Part shown: positions 8,471 to 16,530 of the stretch, one piece after another
Layout: each line of letters begins with the position of its first letter
Position numbering within the stretch: position 1 is the first letter of the stretch
Made by a program: the position numbers and the translations under genes
NCBI GenBank assembly: GCA_963795385.1
Contig: CAWCHK010000004.1
Location: 186,001 to 250,000 of the forward strand
Direction of reading: 5' to 3'
From: CAVURS01 sp963795385
GTDB lineage: Bacteria; Actinomycetota; Actinomycetes; Actinomycetales; CAVURS01
DNA length: 64,000 bases
Notes under the pieces: model-generated
Told to the model about the DNA's origin: nothing
The model's database searches: none
The model's input: the letters and a program-made list of their open reading frames with translations, nothing else

Positions 8471-8522
8471 CACCGTTGAAATCTAGTCGAGGGGCGTCCA
8501 GACTCCAATTCATCAACGGTGA
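8470..8522. promoter_or_regulatory. Twin TetR operator-like sites between tetR and the MFS gene
   Basis: TCACCGTTGA at 8470-8479 and TCAACGGTGA at 8513-8522 are exact reverse complements of each other and each is an imperfect palindrome (TCA-N-CG-N-TGA). The first overlaps the tetR start codon; the second lies 18 bases before the MFS start. The 43-base spacing is about four helical turns. This layout fits autoregulation plus repression of the exporter. Confidence 0.6.
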
Positions 8523-8540
8523 ATTATCAAGGAGCTCGTC

Positions 8541-10172
8541 ATGAAGCTGTCCACTCGCAACGGACCGGCGTCGTCCCCGGTGCCGGCTCACTCCTCGGGC
8601 CCGGTGCCGGCTCACTCCTCGGGCCCGTCGCCGGTGCGCTCCTCGGCCCGGTCCTCGGGCCGGGGTCAGGCCCCGGCCGCCCCGGCGGTCAACCACCGCG
8701 CCGTCCTGGCCGTGACCTGCCTCGCGCTCGCCACAGTCGTCTCGGCCGTGTCGTCGCTGAACGTCGCGCTGCCGTCGTTGGCCCGGGACACCCGCGCCAC
8801 CCAGACCCAGCTGACGTGGGTGATCGACGCGTACGCGCTGGTCTTCGCCTCGCTGCTGCTGCTGGGCGGTGCGATCGGCGACCGGTACGGGCGGCGCCGG
8901 GCCCTGCTAGCGGGTCTGTCCGTCTTCGGCGCCGGCTCGATCGCGGCGACGACCGTCACGAGCCCCGGCGCACTGATCGCGATCCGCGGTGTCCTGGGGC
9001 TTGGGGCCGCACTCGTCATGCCGGCCACCCTGTCGACGCTGACCAGCACGTTCCCCCGCGAGCAGAAGGCGCGGGCCATCGGCGTCTGGGCCGGTGTCGC
9101 GGGTGGCAGCGCGATCCTCGGCCTGCTCGGCTCGGGACTGCTGCTCGAGCAGTGGTCGTGGCGGTCGGTCTTCGGCCTCAACATCGTGCTCGCGGTCGCC
9201 GCAGTCGCCGGGACGCTGCGCGTCGTACCCGAGTCGGCCGACCCGGACGCGCCGAGGCTCGACGTCGTCGGTGCGCTCATCACGGTCGTCGGTCTCGGAG
9301 CCCTGGTGTACTCGATCATCGAGGCGCCCGACGCGGGCTGGGGCAGCGCGCGTACGCTCGTCGGAATCGTTGCGGGAGTAGTGATCCTGGCCGGGTTCGT
9401 GGCGTGGGAGCTCACTCGTGAGCACCCGCTGCTCGACCCGCGGCTCTTCCGCCACCGGGCCTTCACGGCCGGCACGGTGTCGATCGCGCTGCAGTTCTTC
9501 GCGTTCTTCGGCTTCATCTTCATGCTGCTGCAGTACCTGCAGCTGGCCCGCGGTGACCGCCCGCTCCTCGCGGCGGTCAGCCTGCTGCCGATGGCGGTGA
9601 CGATGATGCCGTCGGCTCGCCTCGCGCCGCGGATCGCCGAACGAGTCGGCGTACGGCGGGTGTGCGTGACCGGCCTGGTGCTGATCGCCGGGGGTCTGGT
9701 CGTGCTGGCGCAGCTCGACGCGAGCAGCTCCTACTGGTTGCTGCTGGCCGGCCTGCTCCCGCTGGGCGCGGGCATGGGTCTGGCCATGACTCCGGCCACG
9801 GCCGCGATCACCGGCGCGCTGCCGTCCGCGCAGCAGGGTGTCGGCTCGGCGATGAACGACCTGGCCCGCGAGCTCGGCGGGGCGATGGGCATCGCGGTGC
9901 TCGGCAGCATCATGCAGGCGACGTACCGCGGGCACCTGCACCTGCAGGGCCTGCCGCAGCCGGTCGCGGAGCACGCCCGCGCCTCGCTCGCCCTGGCCAA
10001 CCGGATCGGCGGCTCGGTGGCCGGACAGGCCCAGGTCGCGTTCGTGGACGGGATGCAGTCGGCCCTGCTCTGCGCCGCTGGGGTCGTGGCCGTGGCGGCG
10101 GTCGTGGTCGCCGTCCTGCTCCCCGCGCGACCTGTCAGCCCCTCCGGGCGCCCTACCCCCCGGAGGGGCTGA
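8541..10172 (+). CDS. MFS drug exporter, DHA2 (14-helix) type
   Basis: 543 residues, close to the usual length for 14-helix H+/drug antiporters. Motif A is GDRYGRRRALLAG (about residues 113-125), and motif-C-like Gly/Pro patterns occur in helix 5. A ribosome site AAGGAG precedes the ATG. The first 50 residues are a Pro/Ser/Gly-rich extension made partly of a direct repeat (PVPAHSSGP twice). The last 13 residues (from PVSPSGR) are encoded inside a palindromic repeat that also occurs at 21 kb, so the present C-terminus was created or extended by that repeat. It is divergent from a TetR repressor and expected to be induced by an exported toxic compound. Confidence 0.88.
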   Translation: MKLSTRNGPASSPVPAHSSGPVPAHSSGPSPVRSSARSSGRGQAPAAPAVNHRAVLAVTCLALATVVSAVSSLNVALPSLARDTRATQTQLTWVIDAYALVFASLLLLGGAIGDRYGRRRALLAGLSVFGAGSIAATTVTSPGALIAIRGVLGLGAALVMPATLSTLTSTFPREQKARAIGVWAGVAGGSAILGLLGSGLLLEQWSWRSVFGLNIVLAVAAVAGTLRVVPESADPDAPRLDVVGALITVVGLGALVYSIIEAPDAGWGSARTLVGIVAGVVILAGFVAWELTREHPLLDPRLFRHRAFTAGTVSIALQFFAFFGFIFMLLQYLQLARGDRPLLAAVSLLPMAVTMMPSARLAPRIAERVGVRRVCVTGLVLIAGGLVVLAQLDASSSYWLLLAGLLPLGAGMGLAMTPATAAITGALPSAQQGVGSAMNDLARELGGAMGIAVLGSIMQATYRGHLHLQGLPQPVAEHARASLALANRIGGSVAGQAQVAFVDGMQSALLCAAGVVAVAAVVVAVLLPARPVSPSGRPTPRRG

Positions 10173-10319
10173 CACTCGCCGGGGCTCTCGGGTCAGCATC
10201 GAGCTGTCAGCCGCTGCGGGCGCTATACCCCCCGGAGGGGCTGACAGCTACCCGGGTCCTCTCGAGGCGCGTCGGGTTGTCAGCCGGTGCGGGCGCTATG
10301 CCCCCCGGAGGGGCTGACA
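10128..10319. repeat. Cluster of three GTCAGCC...GGCTGAC palindromic repeats
   Basis: Three hairpins at 10133-10174, 10204-10247 and 10278-10319. Each has a 5' arm TGTCAGCC, a GC-rich middle, and a 3' arm containing CCCCCGGAGGGGCTGACA. The first pairs nearly perfectly over 16 bases. Bases 10128-10246 recur at 21020-21138 with one mismatch (position 10204 C against 21096 T). The first hairpin includes the MFS stop codon. They may act as terminators or be a dispersed REP/MITE-like family. Confidence 0.85.
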
Positions 10320-10616
10320 CTCGTACGGGCGGCGAGTGGACCTCGGTCTGGGTCGGGCTGGGGACGCGGAGCACGGCCCAGAGCGGGAGCAGCCCGACCG
10401 CCGCGACTGCCAGGAAGGGCAGGACCTCGCTGCCCTCGGCCCTGGGCAGAGGCGAAGCTCCCGCGGCTGGCCCGCCGCGCCCCGCCCTGCCCTGGCCCTG
10501 CCCTGCCCTGCCTGCCCTGCCGCCCTGCCGGCCCTGCCTGCCCTGCCGGCCCTGCCTGCCCTGGCCCTGCCCGCGCCCTGCCCCGCCCGCCTTCGGTCGC
10601 ACGTCCCGCGGTCACC
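10320..10616. repeat. Low-complexity CCCTGCC-rich spacer
   Basis: No gene is supported here. From about 10481 to 10590 the sequence is an irregular tandem array of CCCTG and CCTGC units (CCCTGCCTGC, CCCTGCCGG, CCCTGGCC). All six frames stay open only because the array lacks stop codons. The array ends about 27 bases before the DosR-like box of the next gene. Confidence 0.7.
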
Positions 10617-10632
10617 GGGTCTTTGGGCCCTA
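10617..10632 (+). promoter_or_regulatory. DosR/DevR-box-like site upstream of usp
   Basis: GGGTCTTTGGGCCCTA matches the GGGAC-N4-GGCCC pattern seen at four other intergenic places in this island, with one change (A to T) in the first half. It ends 33 bases before the universal stress protein ATG. DevR boxes of mycobacteria have the same GGGxC/GxCCC architecture. Confidence 0.6.
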
Positions 10633-10665
10633 CGCTCGCGCCTGCGGCGCAACGAGACTCGGGTC

Positions 10666-11136
10666 ATGACGGACGAGAGAAGCATCCCCAGCACAGCGAC
10701 CCGGGTGGTCGTCGGCGTCGACGGCTCGGCCGAGTCGAAGCGCGCGCTTCGCTGGGCGGTCGTCGTCGCCGCGTCGTATGGCGTGGGCGTGGATGCCGTT
10801 GCGGCGTGGCAGTATCCGACCGCCAACAGCTGGGGACCTGTGCCCGGCGGCTGGAACCCGGAGCAGGACATGGAGAAGTGCCTCACCGAGACCGTCGACG
10901 AGGCCTTCGGCGCGCAGCGTCCGGCCGAGCTCCGGCTCCTCGTCGAGCAGGGCCACGCCGCGCACGTCCTCATCCGGGAAAGCCGTCGCGCGTCGATGGT
11001 GGTTGTCGGCAGCCGCGGTCACGGGGGCTTCGCCGGCCTGCTGCTGGGGTCGGTCAGCACGAGCGTCGCCGAGCATGCGCACTGTCCGGTGCTCGTCATC
11101 CACGGCGCCCAGGACCCGATGGGCGGGCCGGCCTGA
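10666..11136 (+). CDS. Universal stress protein (single UspA domain)
   Basis: 156 residues of the ATP-binding UspA group. The first strand is RVVVGVDGSAESKRAL, and the nucleotide loop reads GSRGHGGFAGLLLGSVS, matching the G-2x-G-9x-G(S/T) pattern of ATP-binding members. A DosR-box-like site lies just upstream, and the gene is convergent with devR. In mycobacteria several Usp genes belong to the hypoxia/NO dormancy regulon, and this gene is probably controlled by the neighbouring DevR. It likely binds ATP and modulates growth arrest; the exact partner is unknown. Confidence 0.88.
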   Translation: MTDERSIPSTATRVVVGVDGSAESKRALRWAVVVAASYGVGVDAVAAWQYPTANSWGPVPGGWNPEQDMEKCLTETVDEAFGAQRPAELRLLVEQGHAAHVLIRESRRASMVVVGSRGHGGFAGLLLGSVSTSVAEHAHCPVLVIHGAQDPMGGPA

Positions 11137-11137
11137 G

Positions 11138-11812
11138 TCAGGTACGCCGTACGTCGGCGCCGTAGACCGCGGCCTGGGTCCGGCGCTGCATACCGAGCTT
11201 GGCCAGCAGGCCGGAGACGTAGTTCTTCACCGTCTTCTCCGAGAGGAACAGGCGCTCGCCGATCTCGCGGTTCGTCAGCCCCTCGCTGATCAGGGTGAGC
11301 ACCTCGCGCTCGCGGTCGGTCAGCGAGGCCAGCCGCTCGTCCTGCGGCTCGCCGTCGCGTAGCCGGGCCAGCAGCCGTTCGGTCACAGCGGGATCCATCA
11401 GCGAGTTGCCGGCGGCGACCTGGCGGATCGCGTCGACGAGCGAGTTGCCGCGAATCTCCTTGAGCAGGTAGCCGGCCGCGCCGGCCATCACAGCTGCGAA
11501 GACGGCGTCGTTGTCGTCGTACGACGTCAGGATCAGGCAGCGGATCTGCGGCGACGAGGAGCGGATGTCGCGGCAGACATCGATGCCGCTGCCGTCGGGC
11601 AGGCGGGCGTCCAGGATCGCGACGTCGGGCTGGGTCGCCGGGATGCGGCGCAGCGCCTCGGCGGCGGTCCCGGCCTGGCCGACCACCGTGATCCCCGGCT
11701 CGGCATCGAGCAGTTCCGAGATACCGCGCCGGATCATCTCGTGGTCGTCGAGCAGGAAGACCCGGATCGGCGTCCTCGGCGGGTCGGCACTCAGGTCAGC
11801 GGTGTCGTCCAT
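11138..11812 (-). CDS. devR: DevR/DosR-type response regulator
   Basis: 224 residues of the NarL/LuxR response regulator type. The receiver domain has the acidic pair DD at 22-23, the phosphoacceptor Asp68 (AILDARLPDG), a Thr in CLILTSYDD and a Lys in AGYLLKEIRG. The C-terminal LuxR helix-turn-helix is LTDREREVLTLISEGLTNRE and then KTVKNYVSGLLAKLGMQRR, closely resembling the DNA-reading helix of mycobacterial DosR. Its start lies 22 bases inside the end of the sensor kinase gene. Together with acg and devS it forms one reverse-strand operon. It is expected to bind the GGGAC-N4-GGCCC boxes found across 10.6-20.3 kb and to activate the dormancy genes on low oxygen, NO or CO. Confidence 0.88.
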   Translation of the reverse strand: MDDTADLSADPPRTPIRVFLLDDHEMIRRGISELLDAEPGITVVGQAGTAAEALRRIPATQPDVAILDARLPDGSGIDVCRDIRSSSPQIRCLILTSYDDNDAVFAAVMAGAAGYLLKEIRGNSLVDAIRQVAAGNSLMDPAVTERLLARLRDGEPQDERLASLTDREREVLTLISEGLTNREIGERLFLSEKTVKNYVSGLLAKLGMQRRTQAAVYGADVRRT

Positions 11813-13521
11813 AGCAGGCGGGTTCCTTTGCGACTCGGGTGCAGCGTGGTGGTGAGGCCGTCGGCCAGGACGAGCGCGCCGGCATGCTGCTCGGCTCGCT
11901 CTCGCAGGTTGGCCAGTCCGCTGCGCCGGTCCGTGTCGCCGATGCCGATCCCGTCGTCGGTGATGCTCATCGACACCTCTGCGGCTGTCGTCGTCACCTG
12001 GACCTCGACCCGGGCGGCGTCGGCGTGCCGGGCGATGTTGGTCAAACCCTCACGCAGTACGGCGACCAGCTCCTCCACCAGGGACTCGGGCACCGTGGAG
12101 TCGATCGGCCCGGCGAACCGGATGCCGGGCTCGAAGCCGAGCAAGGGAGCCACCTCGGCGGCGACCCGGAGCAGGCGGGTGCGGGCCGAGCCGGTCTCGG
12201 GTCCGAGCGGGCCGCGGAGCTGGAAGATCGACGTGCGGGTCTGCCGGATGGTCTCGTCCATGTCCACGACGACCTGGGACAGCCGGGCCGCCTGGTCGGT
12301 AGGGCCGAGCTTGTTCGCGACACTCTGCACCGTGAGGCCGAGCGCGAACAACCGCTGGATGACGTGGTCGTGCAGGTCGCGGGCTATCCGGTCGCGGTCC
12401 TCGAGCAGCACGATCCGCTGCTGATCGGCGCGGGCATCAGCGAGCTCCAAAGCGATGGCCGCGTGATGGGCGAACGTCGTCGCCATCTCGAGATCGGCAT
12501 CGGTGAACCGGTGGCGGCCACGCAACCGCCCGATCACCAAGGCACCGCGGGTGCGCTGCGACCCGCCCAACGGCAGCACCATCACCGGGCCGACGGGCAC
12601 GACCTCGGACAGGTGCACGGTGTACCGGACGTCCTCGGCGACATCGGCGACCAGAACCGGTCGCCCGGAGTTGAAAGCCAGTCCTACCAACGTGTTCTCG
12701 ATCGGCGAGGTGAGCGCGGTCAGCTCCTCCGCGCCCTGGCCCGAGGCGACCTCGACGATCAGCCGCTGGCTGTCGGCGCTCGGCAGGACAACGGTCACCA
12801 CGTCCGCGTCGGCCACCTGCCGGGCCTGCCGGGCGATCAGGGTCAGCGGTTCCTCGCCCCCCGCGGAGAGGAGCTGCTGGGCCACCTCGGTCGATGCCTG
12901 CAACCAGTCCTGCCTCCGCTTCGCCTCCTCGTAGAGCCGTGCGTTCTGGATCGCGACGCCGCCGGTGATCGCGAGCGCCGTCACGAGCTCCTCGTCCTCC
13001 GGGCTGAACTCGCCGCCCTCCCGCTCGGTCAGGTAGAGGTTGCCGAACACCTCACCCCGCACCAGGATCGGGACGCCGAGGAAGCTGCTCATCTCCGGGT
13101 GGTTGGCGGGGAAGCCGACCGATCGGGCGTCGTCGGTCATCGTGTGCAGCCGGATCGGCTGCGGGTCCTTGATGAGCGCGCCGAGCAGTCCCTTGCCCTC
13201 AGGCAAGTGTCCGATGCGAGCGGCGGTCTGGTCGTCGATGCCGACGTACACGAACTGCTCCAGCGCCCCGCCGGCGGGATCGATGACGCCGATGGCGCCG
13301 TAGCGGGCGTGGGTCAGCTCACAGGCCGCCTGGACGATCCGGTTGAGCAGGACCGGCAGGGTCAGGTTGCCGACGATGCTCTGGTTGGCCCGCAACAGCC
13401 CCCGCAGCCTTCCCTGCGCCGCCACGACGTCCTCCGCGCGGCTGATGAGCTGGGACAGCAGCTGGTCGAGCTCGAGCTTCGGTACGTCGGGAAACTTCGG
13501 CCCCGGGGGTGCCGCACTCAC
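11791..13521 (-). CDS. devS: DevS/DosS-type GAF sensor histidine kinase
   Basis: 576 residues, matching the roughly 578 of mycobacterial DosS. Order: N-terminal helix, GAF-A (about 55-195), GAF-B (about 220-365), HisKA_3 dimerisation helix with DRDRIARDLHDHVIQRLFAL, and HATPase_c with NIARHADA and SGLANLRERAEQ. GAF-A keeps a His at residue 141 in NHPEMSSFLGVP, the place of the haem ligand (His149 in M. tuberculosis DosS, from memory), so it probably binds haem and senses O2, NO or CO. The GTG start overlaps the nitroreductase stop (GTGA). It should phosphorylate the DevR encoded next to it. Confidence 0.88.
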   Translation of the reverse strand: MSAAPPGPKFPDVPKLELDQLLSQLISRAEDVVAAQGRLRGLLRANQSIVGNLTLPVLLNRIVQAACELTHARYGAIGVIDPAGGALEQFVYVGIDDQTAARIGHLPEGKGLLGALIKDPQPIRLHTMTDDARSVGFPANHPEMSSFLGVPILVRGEVFGNLYLTEREGGEFSPEDEELVTALAITGGVAIQNARLYEEAKRRQDWLQASTEVAQQLLSAGGEEPLTLIARQARQVADADVVTVVLPSADSQRLIVEVASGQGAEELTALTSPIENTLVGLAFNSGRPVLVADVAEDVRYTVHLSEVVPVGPVMVLPLGGSQRTRGALVIGRLRGRHRFTDADLEMATTFAHHAAIALELADARADQQRIVLLEDRDRIARDLHDHVIQRLFALGLTVQSVANKLGPTDQAARLSQVVVDMDETIRQTRTSIFQLRGPLGPETGSARTRLLRVAAEVAPLLGFEPGIRFAGPIDSTVPESLVEELVAVLREGLTNIARHADAARVEVQVTTTAAEVSMSITDDGIGIGDTDRRSGLANLRERAEQHAGALVLADGLTTTLHPSRKGTRLLWTTPLT

Positions 13522-14474
13522 GCGGACTCGTTGAACATGTCCGCCAGTCTGCGCCGTCGCGACGTCGCCGTCGAGAAGGCCCGGCCGATGCGGAGCAGCA
13601 GCTGGGGGTGCACGGTGAGCTCCAGCTCCGCCCGCAAGGGCGAGTTGGTCGCTGCCACCTCGATCAGCTGAGCGAGCGGCGTCGCGGCGAATCCCTCGCG
13701 GGTGACCTCCAGCAGGACCTGCTCGAGGGCCTGGCCCGCGCTCACCCAGGCCGCCGGGGTGTCCTGCAGCGTGCCGAGGAGCACCAGGCACCCGTCGGCC
13801 GGCTGGCCGGGCACCGGGGTCCGGGCCGGCACCCCGTCCAACCGGCCGGGAGCCTCGACGGTCCACGCCGCGAGCTCGGCGGCGTACGCCGGGTCCTCCT
13901 GCTCCAAGCCGTTGGCGAGCGCGGTGAGCCGGGCCGCGGCAGCGCGATGGTTCGGCCGGGTCACCGGGAGCAGCTCCACTCCCGGCTCGATCACGGCCGC
14001 GGCCAGCGCCTCGACGACCTCGTCCGGAACCGCCTCGTCGGTGAACGGGCCCCGGTTGCTGTGCCGGGCGTCGATCCACGGCTCCAACGCCCCCAGGGGC
14101 CCCAGCTGAACCCGTTCGCCCGGCAGGCTGAGGCGGGCGACCAGGGTCGGCCGGGCCGGGTCGTGGAACGTCTCGACCCGGGGCAGGTATCCGGCCGCCG
14201 CCATCGACACCCGAGCGTTGAACACCGCGCACCCGCAGCTGATCAACATCTGCCGGCCGCGGGGGTCCAGAACGCGCAGCCGGCGGGTCCAGTCCGCGTG
14301 GATGTCCAGGGTGGTCGCGCCAACGGTGAACCGCCAGGGCTGGGTGTTGTGCACCGACGGCGCCTTGGTCGCCTGGACCGCGGCGCGGCGGACCACCTGG
14401 GCCGGGCTCAGCCGATCCAGGGGAGCCAGACGGGTCGCGGGCGCCGATGGAGTCGTGGCCGTTGCGGGCGTCAT
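13518..14474 (-). CDS. acg: Acg-family nitroreductase-like protein
   Basis: 318 residues of the Acg (Rv2032-like) branch of the nitroreductase fold. Features are an FMN-contact-like stretch QATKAPSVHNTQPWRF near residues 32-47, MLISCGCAVFNARVSMAAAG, and TPLAQLIEVA near the C-terminus. Mycobacterial Acg is one of the strongest members of the DosR regulon, and its homologues may sequester flavin rather than reduce nitro compounds. ATG 14474 is chosen because it starts the conserved domain after a short linker; longer readings give only Arg-rich shadow sequence. It is the first gene of the acg-devS-devR operon, and two DosR-like boxes lie 79-119 bases upstream. Confidence 0.82.
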   Translation of the reverse strand: MTPATATTPSAPATRLAPLDRLSPAQVVRRAAVQATKAPSVHNTQPWRFTVGATTLDIHADWTRRLRVLDPRGRQMLISCGCAVFNARVSMAAAGYLPRVETFHDPARPTLVARLSLPGERVQLGPLGALEPWIDARHSNRGPFTDEAVPDEVVEALAAAVIEPGVELLPVTRPNHRAAAARLTALANGLEQEDPAYAAELAAWTVEAPGRLDGVPARTPVPGQPADGCLVLLGTLQDTPAAWVSAGQALEQVLLEVTREGFAATPLAQLIEVAATNSPLRAELELTVHPQLLLRIGRAFSTATSRRRRLADMFNESA

Positions 14475-14552
14475 GGGCACGGACCGGCCACACCGGGGCT
14501 GTGCGGCTGTGTGGTCACTCCACGATCGTGTCCCGGCGGCGCGTGGTGGCGG

Positions 14553-14593
14553 AAGGTCCCATCGTCCCGTCCTGCTCGGGACCAAAGGCCATG
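14553..14593. promoter_or_regulatory. Two DosR-like boxes between acg and usp
   Basis: On the minus strand, GGGACGATGGGACCTT (14568-14553); on the plus strand, GGGACCAAAGGCCATG (14578-14593). Both follow the GGGAC-N4-GG-CC pattern, point away from each other, and lie in the divergent gap. One would serve acg-devS-devR and the other usp-usp-PPOX. Confidence 0.6.
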
Positions 14594-14659
14594 GTGCCCG
14601 ACCCGGCGTGCGTCCAGCCTGGTGGGTGAGAGGCAGCGCCCGCCCACCGAGGAGATCCC

Positions 14660-15586
14660 GTGCCAACCCAGGACCTGAGCTACGCCGACTGCGTCGTCGT
14701 CGGCTTCGACGACTCGCGCTTCGGCCTCCGGGCGCTGGACGCCGCCGCCGAGGCAGCCCTGTTCCGCCAGCAGAGGTTGGTCGTCCTCTTCCTGAGCTCA
14801 CCGTCGCGCCTGTGGAACGACGAGCTGGAGGATCTCTACCGCGACGGCTCCGCCGAGGGCGCGGAGGCGGCCATGGTGAGCCGGCACGCGACGGACCACC
14901 TCGCGCACGGCTACCCGAGCCTGTCGGTGCGGGTCGTCCACGCTCGCCAGACCGGCGATGAGACCGTGCGCATGCTGGGGGCCGCGGCGCAGCTCCTCGT
15001 CCTCGGCCAGCGCGGCGCCGGTGGGCAGAGGTGCCTGTCGATGGGCTCCACGAGCGAGGCGATCGCGCGGGCGTTCTCCTGTCCGGTGCTGGTCGTCCAT
15101 GACGGCTACCGGTGTCTGCCCACCAACCACGTCCAGGGGGTGCCCTGGGGCCGGGTCGTCGCCGGTGTCGACGGCCACGGCGACACGGAGGCCGTGCTGG
15201 CGGCGGCTACCCACGAGGCGGCGCTGCGCGCCCAGCCTCTGGTCGCGGTGCATGCCACCCACGACAGCCGCTGCTCGGACCACGCCACGTCCACCTGCCT
15301 CAAGGCCCGGGGAACGGGCCACCCACGCGCCGCCGCCGAGCCGTCGCACACGATCATGCTCAGCGACGAAGACCCGGTGTCCGCCCTCGTCGACCATGTG
15401 AGCTCGCTCGACCTGCTGGTGATCGGCACCCGAGGGGCCGGGCGGCTCGCGGGCCTGGTTCAGGGTTCGGTGAGCCGGGCCGTGCTGGGCACCGCGCCCT
15501 GTGACGTCCTCGTCGTCCAGGCCCGCAGTGACGCCGCAGCCGCGCCCGCCCGGCGTACCGGCCTGGCGGCCAGCACGGCGACGTGA
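14660..15586 (+). CDS. Tandem-domain universal stress protein
   Basis: 308 residues with two Usp domains, about 8-150 and 165-290. The second domain keeps GTRGAGRLAGLVQGSVSRAV, a good ATP-loop match. The first has a related but weaker GQRGAGGQRCLSMGSTSEA. The GTG start has GGAG five bases upstream. The gene is divergent from acg, with DosR-like boxes between them, and is followed 50 bases later by another tandem Usp gene. The two-domain arrangement is typical of mycobacterial dormancy Usps such as Rv1996 and Rv2005c. A role in ATP binding during non-growing survival is inferred. Confidence 0.85.
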   Translation: MPTQDLSYADCVVVGFDDSRFGLRALDAAAEAALFRQQRLVVLFLSSPSRLWNDELEDLYRDGSAEGAEAAMVSRHATDHLAHGYPSLSVRVVHARQTGDETVRMLGAAAQLLVLGQRGAGGQRCLSMGSTSEAIARAFSCPVLVVHDGYRCLPTNHVQGVPWGRVVAGVDGHGDTEAVLAAATHEAALRAQPLVAVHATHDSRCSDHATSTCLKARGTGHPRAAAEPSHTIMLSDEDPVSALVDHVSSLDLLVIGTRGAGRLAGLVQGSVSRAVLGTAPCDVLVVQARSDAAAAPARRTGLAASTAT

Positions 15587-15636
15587 GGCTGTGCCGCAGA
15601 GCGTCGAATCTTCAGCAACGCCAAAGGAGTCCGGAC

Positions 15637-16530
15637 ATGACGAACGCGCACAGCACCTCCCGATCGTTGGTGACGGTCGGGTACGACGGGTCGGACACGT
15701 CCCGCACCGCGGTTCTCTGGGCGGCGCGTGAGGCTGCGGCGCGGGCCGCCGCGCTGCGCATCGTGACCGCGTGGGACCCGAGCCCGATCACCCCGTGGAG
15801 CCTCCCGGAGCTGCCGCGGTGGCGGGACCAGGCCCGGCAGGCTGCCGATCAGGCGGCCTTCGCGGCCCAGACCATCGCCCGTGACCACATCGACGCCACC
15901 TCGGTCGCCGTCGAGGGCCCGGCCGGCAAGGTCCTGGTCGCGGAGTCCACGCGCACCGACCTGCTCGTCGTCGGCTCCGCCGGCCATCTCGGCACCCCCG
16001 GCTGGCTGACGGGGAGCGTCAGCCGCTACCTCGCGCACCACTCGGCCTGCCCGGTCGTGGTCCTCGGCCCCCGCGCCCACGTCGACCCGGTGCGCCGGCT
16101 CGTCGTGAGCTCGAACCTGGACCCCGACGGCGAGACGGACAGCTGGCTGGCCGGCTGGCTCGCGCACCGCCCGGTCGCGGTCCATGTGGTCGGCTCGTTC
16201 CACCTCACCGCGGTGGTCCCCGACTGGCTGACCAAGGACGTCCAGGCCAACATCCGCGCCTCGGTGCGCGAGCGGAACGCCGAGTGGACCAGTCGCCTGC
16301 GGCGCCGGGTCGGCAACGAGGCGTTGATCACGGAGGAGCTGGTCGAGGGCACCGTGAGCGTCGCCCTCCGGCGGGTCACCCGTGCCGGCGACCTGATCGT
16401 CGTACCCCGGACGGGTGAGCATGCGATCCCGGTGTCGCACAGGGGTTGTCCGGTCGCCGTCATGCCGTACGCCGCCCGGACGCGCCGCCCGGACGAGGTC
16501 GAGGCACTGACCGCTGCGGGGACCTCGTGA
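15637..16530 (+). CDS. Tandem-domain universal stress protein, degenerate second domain
   Basis: 297 residues starting at ATG with AAAGGAG eight bases upstream. The first Usp domain (about 10-145) has VTVGYDGSDTSRTAVLWAAR and the ATP loop GSAGHLGTPGWLTGSVSRYL. The second half (150-285) keeps the fold pattern, but its nucleotide loop is replaced (PRTGEHAIPVSHRGCPVAVM), so it probably does not bind ATP. It is second in the usp-usp-PPOX unit and ends in a GTGA overlap with the PPOX gene. Control by the upstream DosR-like box is inferred. Confidence 0.83.
   Translation: MTNAHSTSRSLVTVGYDGSDTSRTAVLWAAREAAARAAALRIVTAWDPSPITPWSLPELPRWRDQARQAADQAAFAAQTIARDHIDATSVAVEGPAGKVLVAESTRTDLLVVGSAGHLGTPGWLTGSVSRYLAHHSACPVVVLGPRAHVDPVRRLVVSSNLDPDGETDSWLAGWLAHRPVAVHVVGSFHLTAVVPDWLTKDVQANIRASVRERNAEWTSRLRRRVGNEALITEELVEGTVSVALRRVTRAGDLIVVPRTGEHAIPVSHRGCPVAVMPYAARTRRPDEVEALTAAGTS

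Noticed and set aside
10128..10319. CRISPR array
   Set aside because: The repeat units are palindromes with variable inner arms and near-identical spacers; no cas genes are present.
10280..11165. Several open frames of 100-290 codons in the CCCTG-rich spacer
   Set aside because: They exist only because the repeat lacks stops; the protein would be low-complexity Ala/Gly/Pro/Arg.
11839..13671. A 610-codon reading frame antisense to devS
   Set aside because: The devS frame has full domain structure; the antisense reading is a compositional shadow.
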